In this document: positions 1 to 5,092 of the stretch, piece by piece
Layout of the letters: each line of letters opens with the position of its first letter
Numbering within the stretch: the stretch's first letter is position 1
Origin: Defluviitaleaceae bacterium
GTDB taxonomy: Bacteria > Bacillota > Clostridia > Lachnospirales > WQUN01
Assembly (NCBI GenBank): GCA_009782245.1
Contig: WRKK01000184.1
Span: 1 to 5,752, forward strand
Length of the DNA: 5,752 bases
Direction of reading: 5' to 3'
Program-made: the position numbers and the translations under genes
The notes under the pieces: model-generated
Seen by the model: only the letters and a program-made list of their open reading frames with translations
What the model was told of the DNA's origin: nothing
The model's database searches: none

Positions 1-932
1 TTGGTTTGTTGTGCAATGGTTTCTAAATTTTCGCCTTTTTGTAACATAAATATGGCGAATTGAGTTGCCATTTGCTTGGTTATTTCTTTTGTTACTTCTT
101 TTGTTACTTGCTTGGTTACTTGCTTGGTTACTTGCTTGGTATTTTCTTTGACAGCCGCTTGTTCCTTTTTGGCATAAAATTGCGCCATTTTTTTATTGTT
201 TTTATCAACAGCTGCATCAACAGCCGCTTGTTCCCGTTCGGCGTACAGTTGTGCTACTTTTGTCATGTTCATTACCTCCATTACTCGGTTGGCATAATCA
301 CGGTCTATAAATTTATCGGTGGCTGTAAGTATGCCCGCTATTACAAATACCTGCAAAAGTTCGTCTGGTATCCGTTTTGCTAAATTTATTGTGTCCTCAA
401 CCAGTTGCTGCTTTTTATTTTTAACAGGCTGGGTTAAGGGAAGAATTATTAGGCGCATAATATCTTCGTCCGATAGCGGTGTGCCGTTGTCTAGCTTTGT
501 TTTTATGTCGGAATAAATTTGGTTTGTGTCAAATTTAGACAAAAACACTTGCTTTACTGTAATGCGTACTGCACCTAAATCGTAAACTGCTGGGGCGGTT
601 AAAATATCCCCTGTGTAAATTACTGCAATTATAACGTTTGTTACCGTAATACCCTCTTTGTCTAGTATGCTAAGCAATGCTAAAACATACCGCAAATATT
701 TTATGAAATTCTTTTTGGCAAACTCTGATTCATATTCGCTTAAAAACAGCGATTTATCTTTTAGCAAAAATGCACCGTCGCCACGGTATTCCGCCGATAT
801 TACAGGATAATCCGTCGGCAACATTCGGTCTATTTCTGGAACATCTAACCCGTATGCGCTAAACGACTTATCTTTGTAATTTTGACCTAAAACTTTGGAA
901 AGTATATCCTTGTTATTATGAGCTATTGGCAT
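1..932 (-). CDS. Rpn-family PD-(D/E)XK nuclease / putative transposase, C-terminus cut by window edge
   Basis: Reading the minus strand from ATG at 932 gives 310 codons without a stop, running off the left edge. Residues 1-110 resemble the PD-(D/E)XK nuclease fold of Rpn (recombination-promoting nuclease) proteins: an acidic D52 in a GDGAF strand, then E66 and E68 in the strand FLSEYES, followed by a helix KKNFIKYLRY. This D...ExE layout stands in for the D...ExQ/K of relatives. Residues about 150-220 form a conserved helical segment (LSDEDIMRLIILPLTQP; ATDKFIDRDYANRVMEV). Residues 224-288 are charged and repetitive. The visible end (FMLQKGENLETIAQQT) matches the usual Rpn C-terminal helix-turn-like motif, so few residues are missing. 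An AGGAG site 6 nt upstream supports the start. Characterised E. coli Rpn proteins are DNA endonucleases with roles in recombination and phage defence; the role here is inferred. It may have its own promoter at 955-983. Confidence 0.82.
   Translation of the reverse strand, partial: MPIAHNNKDILSKVLGQNYKDKSFSAYGLDVPEIDRMLPTDYPVISAEYRGDGAFLLKDKSLFLSEYESEFAKKNFIKYLRYVLALLSILDKEGITVTNVIIAVIYTGDILTAPAVYDLGAVRITVKQVFLSKFDTNQIYSDIKTKLDNGTPLSDEDIMRLIILPLTQPVKNKKQQLVEDTINLAKRIPDELLQVFVIAGILTATDKFIDRDYANRVMEVMNMTKVAQLYAEREQAAVDAAVDKNNKKMAQFYAKKEQAAVKENTKQVTKQVTKQVTKEVTKEITKQMATQFAIFMLQKGENLETIAQQT
69..140 (-). repeat. In-frame 12-nt tandem repeats coding T-K-[QE]-[VIM]
   Basis: Six consecutive four-residue units of the form TK(Q/E)(V/I/M) occupy residues 265-288 of the Rpn-like protein. 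The central copies are identical at the DNA level (plus-strand unit TTACTTGCTTGG), while the units nearer the C-terminus differ (AAAGAA codons replace AAGCAA). The pattern suggests recent unit duplication. The encoded segment should be a charged helix or coiled coil linking the nuclease to its C-terminal helix motif. Confidence 0.85.
150..254 (-). repeat. Duplicated 12-residue block in the Rpn-like tail
   Basis: Residues 227-238 (AQLYAEREQAAV, bases 219-254) and 250-261 (AQFYAKKEQAAV, bases 150-185) are near copies, 69 nt apart. Nine of twelve residues are identical and the other three are conservative changes. The copies differ at several third-codon positions, so this duplication looks older than the neighbouring TKQV repeats. 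Confidence 0.75.
275..279 (-). promoter_or_regulatory. Internal Shine-Dalgarno for a possible C-terminal short product of the Rpn-like gene
   Basis: Inside the nuclease gene the minus strand has UGGAGGU (274-280), nearly a full anti-SD complement. It is followed after 8 nt by an in-frame ATG at 266-264 (Met223); another in-frame ATG (Met221) lies at 272-270. Initiation at Met223 would make only the repeat-rich C-terminal domain, with 88 residues visible here. The site is stronger than the start signal of the full-length protein. E. coli rpn genes are known to make such intragenic small proteins, which restrain the full-length toxin. The GAG-GTA codons (Glu-Val) could produce the motif by chance, so this is an inference. 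Confidence 0.4.
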
Positions 933-938
933 AAAATA

Positions 939-943
939 CTCCT
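939..943 (-). promoter_or_regulatory. Ribosome binding site of the Rpn-like gene
   Basis: On the minus strand AGGAG lies 6 nt before the ATG at 932, within a purine-rich run (GAGAGGAG). It fixes the start codon of the nuclease gene. Confidence 0.8.
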
Positions 944-954
944 CTCTTTCCCAC

Positions 955-983
955 ATTATACCACAAATGCAACCGCATAACAA
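955..983 (-). promoter_or_regulatory. Sigma-A type promoter of the Rpn-like gene
   Basis: On the minus strand, TTGTTA (978-983) and TATAAT (955-960) are separated by exactly 17 nt, and the -10 is preceded by TGG (an extended -10 TGn). The -10 lies 22 nt upstream of the ATG at 932, giving a very short leader of roughly 15 nt that still contains the Shine-Dalgarno site. Confidence 0.75.
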
Positions 984-996
984 CAAAAATTTTCAC

Positions 997-1025
997 TTGA
1001 CACCCGCCGCAAACCATGCTATAAT
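997..1025 (+). promoter_or_regulatory. Consensus sigma-A promoter of the topoisomerase gene
   Basis: TTGACA (997-1002) and TATAAT (1020-1025) are both perfect consensus, with a 17-nt spacer and an extended -10 TGC immediately before the -10. Transcription would start near 1032 and give a leader of about 46 nt before the ATG at 1078. On sequence alone this is a very strong constitutive promoter. Its -35 is 13 nt from the -35 of the divergent nuclease promoter. Confidence 0.88.
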
Positions 1026-1036
1026 CTTCCAATAAC

Positions 1037-1060
1037 ATCAAAATATCAAAATATCAAAAT
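1037..1060 (+). repeat. Three tandem ATCAAAAT copies in the topoisomerase leader
   Basis: Three perfect back-to-back 8-bp units (1037-1044, 1045-1052, 1053-1060) fill the middle of the 5' leader, between the predicted transcription start and the ribosome binding site. The run is A-rich and unstructured, which would keep the leader open. An operator function is possible but unsupported. Confidence 0.85.
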
Positions 1061-1077
1061 CAAAAAGTAGGTATCCC

Positions 1078-3177
1078 ATGAAAAAAAAAGAATATAACAA
1101 CGAAAGCATTACCGCATTAAAAGGGGCTGAACGAGTCCGCAAACGCCCCTCTGTTATTTTTGGATCAGACGGCTTAACGGGCTGTCAACATTCCGTTTTT
1201 GAAATAATATCAAACTCGATAGACGAGGCCCGCGAGGGCTACGGCTCTAAGATTGAGATAATACGCCACGCAAACGGCGCAGTTACTGTTAAAGATTACG
1301 GCAGAGGTATTCCTGTAGATTACAACACAGCGGAAAAGGCGTACAACTGGGAATTATTATTTTGCGAACTTTACGCAGGCGGCAAATTTGACAACAACGA
1401 GGAAGAAAATTATTCCTACAGTTTGGGCTTAAATGGGCTTGGTTTGTGTGCCACGCAATATAGCTCCGAATACATGGACGTTGTGGTGGTTCGGGACGGC
1501 TTTGAATATAATTTGCATTTTGAAAAAGGCGAAAATGTGGGCGGATTGCTAAAAAACCCCGCAACTACCCAACAAACAGGCTCTACAACCACTTGGCGGC
1601 CAGATAAAGAAGTTTTCACCGATACAGCGATTCCCCTCGAATATTACTGCGATACGCTTAACAGGCAAGCCGTGATAAACGCTGGCGTTTTATTTGTGCT
1701 AACCGACGAAGAAACCGAAAAAACATTTGACTTTTACTACAAAAACGGCTTGCTGGATTATATCAACCAATTATCAGGCGAAACGCCAAACGAAACGCTC
1801 GACAATAATGCGGAAAATCCAGAAAACCCCGAAAATCCAGAAAACCCAGAAAAAAACGAACTGGATTTGAACGAAACAAACGAAAATCCCAAAAAAGCCA
1901 AAAAATCCGCTAAAAAGCCATTGACAACGCCGCATATAATGCGCCACGAAACCAAAGGGCGCGATCGTGCCGATAAGCCCGAATATAAGCTAAAATTTGA
2001 AATTGCGTTTTGCTTTTCAAACACGGAAAACCGCTTGGAATATTATCACAATTCCAGTTTTTTGGAATACGGCGGTGCACCCGATAAAGCCGTCCGTTCG
2101 GCGTTTGTTTCGGCGATAGACAGCTTTTTGCGTAGCAACAGCCACTACAAAAAAGACGAAAAACGCATAATTTTCGCCGATATTGAGGATAGTCTTATTT
2201 TAATTGTAAGTTCGTTTTCCACGGTTACTAGCTACGAAAACCAGACAAAAAAGGCAATTACCAACAAATTTATACAAGATGCCATGACGGAATTTTTGAA
2301 AAAGCAGCTGGAAGTCTACTTTATAGAGAACAAATCCGATGCAAACACGCTGGCGGCACAAGTTTTGGTAAACAAACGTAGCCGTGAAACCGCCGAAAAA
2401 ACCCGCACAACGCTCCGCAAAAAGCTAACGGGCACTTTAGATTTGAACAACCGAGTAGAAAAATTTGTAAACTGCCGCTCTAAAGATGTGGCAATGCGGG
2501 AATTATATATAGTTGAGGGCGATTCTGCGTTGGGCTCGTGCAAACTGGGCAGAAACGCCGATTTTCAGGCAATTATGCCTGTGCGGGGCAAAATTCTAAA
2601 TTGCCTAAAAGCCGACTACGATAAAATTTTTAACAGCGACATTATAACCGACCTTTTGCGGGTGCTAGGCTGCGGCGTGGAGATAAAAACCAAGCACAAA
2701 GTTGACCTAAATGTTTTTGACCTAACTCAACTAAAATGGAACAGAATAATAATCTGCACCGATGCCGATTATGACGGCTTTCAAATAAGAACGCTGATTC
2801 TTACAATGATTTACAGGCTTGTGCCGACCCTAATAAATGAATCCAAAATATTTATTGCAGAATCGCCGCTATACGAGATAAACATCGGGAAAAAAGTGCT
2901 TTTTGCCTACTCCGAAAAGGAAAAAAGCGACATAATAGCCAAGCACGAAAGTTCGGCAAAATCGCCGCAAAAAGTAAAAATCCAGCGGTCAAAAGGGTTA
3001 GGCGAAAACGAGCCAGAAATGATGTGGCAAACCACAATGAACCCAGCCACCCGCCGCCTAATTAGAGTCATGCCCACCGACATCGACAAAACCCAACAAA
3101 TGTTTGAAATCCTACTAGGCGACAACATAAAAGGCCGCAAAGAATTTATCGAAGATTTTGGCTACAAATATGTTTGA
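1078..3177 (+). CDS. Type IIA DNA topoisomerase, B subunit (divergent GyrB/ParE-like paralogue)
   Basis: ATPase and TOPRIM subunit of a gyrase/topoisomerase IV-like enzyme, which passes one DNA duplex through another using ATP. The GHKL ATPase (about 1-230) has E42 and N46 (FEIISNSIDEA), D73 in DYGRGIP, K103 in GGKF, lid GLNGLG at 117-122 and TG at 167-168. The transducer (about 300-450) has HNSSFLEYGG and the QTK loop (389-391). TOPRIM has EGDS (E480), PVRGK (501-505), DADYD (562-566) and QRSKGLGENE (636-645). The lid has Asn119 where GyrB has His. The sequence resembles a clostridial GyrB/ParE paralogue family rather than canonical GyrB, so I leave the symbol blank. At 699 residues it is longer than the usual 630-650, largely because of an insert at about 235-283. 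The A-subunit gene is not adjacent. The start agrees with family N-termini, although the Shine-Dalgarno (AGTAGGT, 1066-1072) is weak. Confidence 0.93.
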   Translation: MKKKEYNNESITALKGAERVRKRPSVIFGSDGLTGCQHSVFEIISNSIDEAREGYGSKIEIIRHANGAVTVKDYGRGIPVDYNTAEKAYNWELLFCELYAGGKFDNNEEENYSYSLGLNGLGLCATQYSSEYMDVVVVRDGFEYNLHFEKGENVGGLLKNPATTQQTGSTTTWRPDKEVFTDTAIPLEYYCDTLNRQAVINAGVLFVLTDEETEKTFDFYYKNGLLDYINQLSGETPNETLDNNAENPENPENPENPEKNELDLNETNENPKKAKKSAKKPLTTPHIMRHETKGRDRADKPEYKLKFEIAFCFSNTENRLEYYHNSSFLEYGGAPDKAVRSAFVSAIDSFLRSNSHYKKDEKRIIFADIEDSLILIVSSFSTVTSYENQTKKAITNKFIQDAMTEFLKKQLEVYFIENKSDANTLAAQVLVNKRSRETAEKTRTTLRKKLTGTLDLNNRVEKFVNCRSKDVAMRELYIVEGDSALGSCKLGRNADFQAIMPVRGKILNCLKADYDKIFNSDIITDLLRVLGCGVEIKTKHKVDLNVFDLTQLKWNRIIICTDADYDGFQIRTLILTMIYRLVPTLINESKIFIAESPLYEINIGKKVLFAYSEKEKSDIIAKHESSAKSPQKVKIQRSKGLGENEPEMMWQTTMNPATRRLIRVMPTDIDKTQQMFEILLGDNIKGRKEFIEDFGYKYV
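1810..1857 (+). repeat. In-frame tandem NPE repeats in the topoisomerase insert
   Basis: Residues 245-259 read as A-ENP-ENP-ENP-ENP-EK. At the DNA level, 9-nt units GAAAA(T/C)CC(A/C) recur, alternating between AAT/AAC for Asn and CCA/CCC for Pro; this suggests an 18-nt duplicated unit. The run begins an acidic, then lysine-rich (KKAKKSAKK, 272-280) linker between the ATPase and transducer regions. That linker is absent from relatives as I recall them. It should be disordered and surface-exposed. Confidence 0.8.
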
Positions 3178-3212
3178 AAACCATGGGTTAAAACATTAAA
3201 ACCGTGTGAGCC

Positions 3213-3230
3213 AAATGGGACAAATGGGAC
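3213..3230. repeat. Tandem 9-bp repeat AAATGGGAC x2
   Basis: Two perfect adjacent copies (3213-3221 and 3222-3230) abut the palindrome that starts at 3231. They lie between the convergent topoisomerase and phosphoesterase genes. Confidence 0.8.
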
Positions 3231-3251
3231 GGGCGACCGAGACGGTCGCCC
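3231..3251. repeat. Perfect 9-bp palindromic hairpin, REP-like, between convergent genes
   Basis: GGGCGACCG and CGGTCGCCC are separated by the 3-nt loop AGA. The GC-rich stem lies 54 nt after the topoisomerase stop and 66 nt beyond the phosphoesterase stop. It has no T-run on either side, so it is not a canonical intrinsic terminator. The flanking GTAGGGGCGACC pattern (minus strand) looks like the short GC-rich palindromes dispersed between genes in many bacterial genomes. It could still attenuate transcription or stabilise 3' ends of both convergent transcripts. Confidence 0.65.
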
Positions 3252-3316
3252 CTACAAAACACCGAAATTTTAATATTTAGGGAATTACCCTGCGACAATT
3301 CAAAAATTTATTTTTT

Positions 3317-4207
3317 CTACGCATTACTCAACGTTACTATCGCAATTTCTGGCGGATTATACAGGCGCAACGGGAAGTGCGTTGTGCCTATTCCTTTAGA
3401 TATAAACATTTTTAAGTTGCCCGTGCTGTTTTGATACCAACCCTCGCTGTATTTTGGCAATACTCCTTGGCCAGGTGCGAACAAGGTTGGCAAAAGGGGC
3501 AGTTTTACTTGTCCGCCGTGTGTGTGCCCCGCCAAAATTAGCCCAGATATATTGGGCAATTTTTGTTTTAAGTAGTCAAATATTTGCGGCTGATGGCTTA
3601 AAATAATGTGGAAGTTATCCGTGCCGTTGGCGGGTTTATCCGTTTTATTGTTGGCTTTGTTATCCGTTTTATTGTCTGTTCTGTCTGCTTTAGCCATTTT
3701 GCTTAGCAAGCTGTCTATCCCGTTAAAATCACGTTCTTGCAAATAATCGTAATCTCTAAAGCCGACGACGGATTTATTGCCTAGCAAGCTAATTTTATTA
3801 TAAAGCACATTAACGCCCGTGTTTTCTAGCAATTTTGCCATTTTACTAAAGCACCAGCGTTCATGGTTGCCGTCAACGTAAAATACAGGCACTTTTTTTA
3901 CCAACGATTTTATGCCGTCCAAATGCGGATAAATTTGTTTAACATTATCCAATATCAAATCGCCCGTAAATACTGCAATATCGTAATCTAGCCCTAAAAT
4001 ATGCTGCCATATATCCACATTTATTTTATTGGATTGCCTGTTGTGCAGATCGGATATATGCAAAATTTTTAGGTTTTTTAATTTGGCGGGCAAATTATTA
4101 AATTTTGCCATTTCGTATTTAACACGTATTGGGAGACTTGCCGCATAGCCAACAATAGGTATAGTGGCTAAAGAGCAAGCTAAACTAACTAATACAGATT
4201 TTTTCAC
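3317..4207 (-). CDS. Calcineurin-like metallophosphoesterase, YkuE/YaeI type, exported or membrane-anchored
   Basis: This 296-residue protein has the full binuclear metal set: D53 and H55 (ISDLHN), D83 (TGDL), N114 and H115 (DGNHE), H205 (LSHQP), and H228 and H230 (AGHTHGGQ). The C-terminal block GIGTTHFPLRLYNPPEI (272-288) is typical of YkuE/YaeI proteins, membrane or cell-wall associated phosphoesterases whose natural substrate I cannot assign. Residues 1-24 are a short basic start plus a hydrophobic stretch ending YAAS, a signal peptide or signal anchor. No twin-arginine motif is seen, unlike B. subtilis YkuE. The start is GTG at 4207, chosen because GAGGAG lies 9 nt upstream and the hydrophobic segment follows directly. 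A Thr/Asp/Asn/Lys-rich repeat (177-198) is inserted before LSHQP. It is transcribed from its own promoter and converges on the topoisomerase gene. Confidence 0.9.
   Translation of the reverse strand: MKKSVLVSLACSLATIPIVGYAASLPIRVKYEMAKFNNLPAKLKNLKILHISDLHNRQSNKINVDIWQHILGLDYDIAVFTGDLILDNVKQIYPHLDGIKSLVKKVPVFYVDGNHERWCFSKMAKLLENTGVNVLYNKISLLGNKSVVGFRDYDYLQERDFNGIDSLLSKMAKADRTDNKTDNKANNKTDKPANGTDNFHIILSHQPQIFDYLKQKLPNISGLILAGHTHGGQVKLPLLPTLFAPGQGVLPKYSEGWYQNSTGNLKMFISKGIGTTHFPLRLYNPPEIAIVTLSNA
3615..3675 (-). repeat. TDNK-type repeat inside the phosphoesterase
   Basis: A 16-bp sequence occurs twice perfectly with a 24-nt period (3636-3651 and 3660-3675), and a shorter third copy starts at 3615. 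It encodes TDNK-TDNK, NNKTDKPAN and TDN (residues 177-198). Because the period is a multiple of three, expansion or loss keeps the frame. The position corresponds to a surface loop before the third metal motif, so length changes there should be tolerated. Confidence 0.8.
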
Positions 4208-4216
4208 AATTTTCCG

Positions 4217-4222
4217 CTCCTC
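4217..4222 (-). promoter_or_regulatory. Ribosome binding site selecting the GTG start of the phosphoesterase
   Basis: On the minus strand GAGGAG is followed after 9 nt by GTG at 4207-4205. No ATG fits better, and the downstream codons start the signal segment (KKSVLV). Confidence 0.8.
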
Positions 4223-4241
4223 ACTAATGATGTACTTTAGT

Positions 4242-4270
4242 ATTTTAACCTATCGTTTGGGCAATGTCAA
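4242..4270 (-). promoter_or_regulatory. Sigma-A type promoter of the phosphoesterase gene
   Basis: On the minus strand, a perfect TTGACA (4265-4270) and TAAAAT (4242-4247, five of six consensus bases) are separated by 17 nt. The -10 lies 34 nt upstream of the GTG start. It is located just beyond a terminator-like hairpin, so the gene is probably transcribed independently of recJ-apt. Confidence 0.8.
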
Positions 4271-4315
4271 GTTTTTTGTTGGATTTTTTTGTGAAGATTT
4301 TTATTGCCGCAACAA

Positions 4316-4354
4316 AAGCAGACAAAACGGGGCTTTTGCCTGTTTTGTCTGCTT
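4316..4354 (-). terminator. Intrinsic terminator-like hairpin downstream of apt
   Basis: Perfect 13-bp arms AAGCAGACAAAAC and GTTTTGTCTGCTT enclose a 13-nt centre that can extend the stem (GGC/GCC around a TTTT loop). On the minus strand the stem runs into TTTTGTT, a short U-tract; on the plus strand no T-run follows. It is therefore best read as a terminator of the recJ-apt transcript, 181 nt after the apt stop and 45 nt before the phosphoesterase -35. The U-tract is imperfect and the distance from apt is long, so termination efficiency is uncertain. Confidence 0.65.
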
Positions 4355-4454
4355 AACGGCGGTCAATATCCCAAATTTTTTTATTAAGTTGAATTGGCAT
4401 ACCGTAAATTTAACGCTGTATCATTAATTTGCTACAAAAAACATTAAAAAATTA

Positions 4455-4523
4455 GCGGGTCAAGGGGCGCGCTCCTTGCGGGTTCTAAGGGCAGCGCCCT
4501 TAGCGGGTGTGGGCAGCGCCCAC
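4455..4523. repeat. Modular triple-hairpin repeat with GCGGGT linkers
   Basis: Three hairpins are each preceded by GCGGGT (4455-4460, 4478-4483, 4503-4508). Hairpin A is CAAGGGG/CTCCTTG with loop CGCG (4461-4478). Hairpin B is CTAAGGGC/GCCCTTAG with loop AGC (4485-4503). Hairpin C is GTGGGC/GCCCAC with loop AGC (4509-4523). The GC-rich array starts 13 nt past the apt stop, in an otherwise AT-rich gap. On the minus strand a T6 run follows 9 nt beyond the last stem. It resembles dispersed hairpin repeats of clostridial genomes and may also protect or terminate the apt 3' end. Confidence 0.7.
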
Positions 4524-4535
4524 GGTTTTACAAGC

Positions 4536-5060
4536 CTAATAAACCAGCACCGATTTAACATTCTCGTAATCTGCCAAGGTTTTGCGGCCTTTTAGCTGTT
4601 CCAGTTCTATAAGAAAACTCATTGCTACTACTTTTGCGCCCAGTTCGGTAACGAGGTCGGCGACGGCTTTTGCTGTGCCGCCTGTTGCTAGTAAATCATC
4701 TACTATTACAACTTTGCTGTTGGCGGAAATTGCATCTCGGTGTATTTCTATTTCTGCTGTGCCGTATTCTAGTGCATAGGATTTTTTGGCGGTTTCGGCT
4801 GGCAACTTGCCGACTTTTCGGGCTGGCACGAAACCTTTTTGTAGCTTGTATGCAAGCGGAACGCCAAAAATAAAGCCGCGCGATTCTGGGCCTAAAACAA
4901 GGTCAAAGTCGATGCCCTGCAACGATTCGGCTATTGCATCTACCGCTAAAACTAGCCCTTTTGGGTCTTTTAGCACGGTTGTAATGTCTCTAAACATTAC
5001 GCCTGGTGTTGGAAAATCGGGTATGTTGCGCACCATGTTTTTTAGTTCTAATTTGTCCAT
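4536..5060 (-). CDS. apt: Adenine phosphoribosyltransferase
   Basis: Purine-salvage enzyme of the cytoplasm that joins adenine and PRPP to give AMP and pyrophosphate. At 174 residues it has the normal Apt length and all hallmarks: the N-terminal IPDFPTPGVMFRDIT (13-27), the ESRGF loop (59-63), the ARKVGKLP flexible-loop segment (80-87), and the type I PRTase PRPP-binding motif VVIVDDLLATGGT (117-129) with adjacent Asp121 and Asp122. The ATG at 5060 is set by AGGAG with 8-nt spacing (5069-5073). It lies 32 nt downstream of recJ, with no terminator between them, which suggests one transcript. In many Firmicutes apt is followed by the (p)ppGpp synthetase gene relA/rel; here hairpins and an unrelated phosphoesterase gene follow instead. 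Confidence 0.97.
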   Translation of the reverse strand: MDKLELKNMVRNIPDFPTPGVMFRDITTVLKDPKGLVLAVDAIAESLQGIDFDLVLGPESRGFIFGVPLAYKLQKGFVPARKVGKLPAETAKKSYALEYGTAEIEIHRDAISANSKVVIVDDLLATGGTAKAVADLVTELGAKVVAMSFLIELEQLKGRKTLADYENVKSVLVY

Positions 5061-5068
5061 AAATAATG

Positions 5069-5073
5069 CTCCT
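5069..5073 (-). promoter_or_regulatory. Ribosome binding site of apt
   Basis: AGGAG on the minus strand, 8 nt before the ATG at 5060, in the 32-nt gap after the recJ stop codon. Confidence 0.8.
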
Positions 5074-5092
5074 AACTGGTTAATTTTTTGGT

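Larger units (their letters stand above)
4208..4535. other. Intergenic region between the phosphoesterase gene and apt
   Basis: These 328 nt contain, from left to right, the phosphoesterase ribosome site and promoter (4217-4270), a long hairpin (4316-4354), an AT-rich stretch (4355-4452) and the three-hairpin module (4455-4523). In the AT-rich stretch I see only a 15-codon minus-strand ORF without a ribosome site; I assign nothing to it. No RNA gene is recognised. Confidence 0.7.

Noticed and set aside
69..140. CRISPR-like short repeats
   Set aside because: The units are contiguous 12-mers with no spacers and lie in frame inside a coding sequence.
60..516. Plus-strand ORFs of 107 and 65 codons (60-383, 319-516)
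   Set aside because: They lie antisense to the Rpn-like gene, are cysteine/phenylalanine-rich mirror images of its repeats, lack ribosome sites and resemble no family.
1..932. Complete insertion sequence around the Rpn-like ORF
   Set aside because: The 'putative transposase' family name is historical. No terminal inverted repeats or target duplication are visible at the right flank, and the left flank is outside the window.
1758..2024. Minus-strand ORF with a striking GFS repeat
   Set aside because: It is the antisense translation of the NPE repeats of the topoisomerase gene. The sense frame has full family homology.
3231..3251. Intrinsic terminator for the topoisomerase gene
   Set aside because: The stem is strong but neither strand has a following T-run, so I list it as a palindromic repeat instead.
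4175..4177. Lipoprotein signal at Cys11 of the phosphoesterase
   Set aside because: The residues before Cys11 (S-L-A) do not fit a good lipobox, and the position is too near the N-terminus for a normal signal peptide.
4355..4410. Fifteen-codon minus-strand ORF (MPIQLNKK...) between the hairpins
   Set aside because: It has no Shine-Dalgarno or recognisable homology, and chance ORFs of this length are expected.
4164..4427. Plus-strand 87-codon ORF spanning the phosphoesterase promoter
   Set aside because: It overlaps the start of the phosphoesterase, its promoter and a hairpin, has no ribosome site and its sequence looks random.
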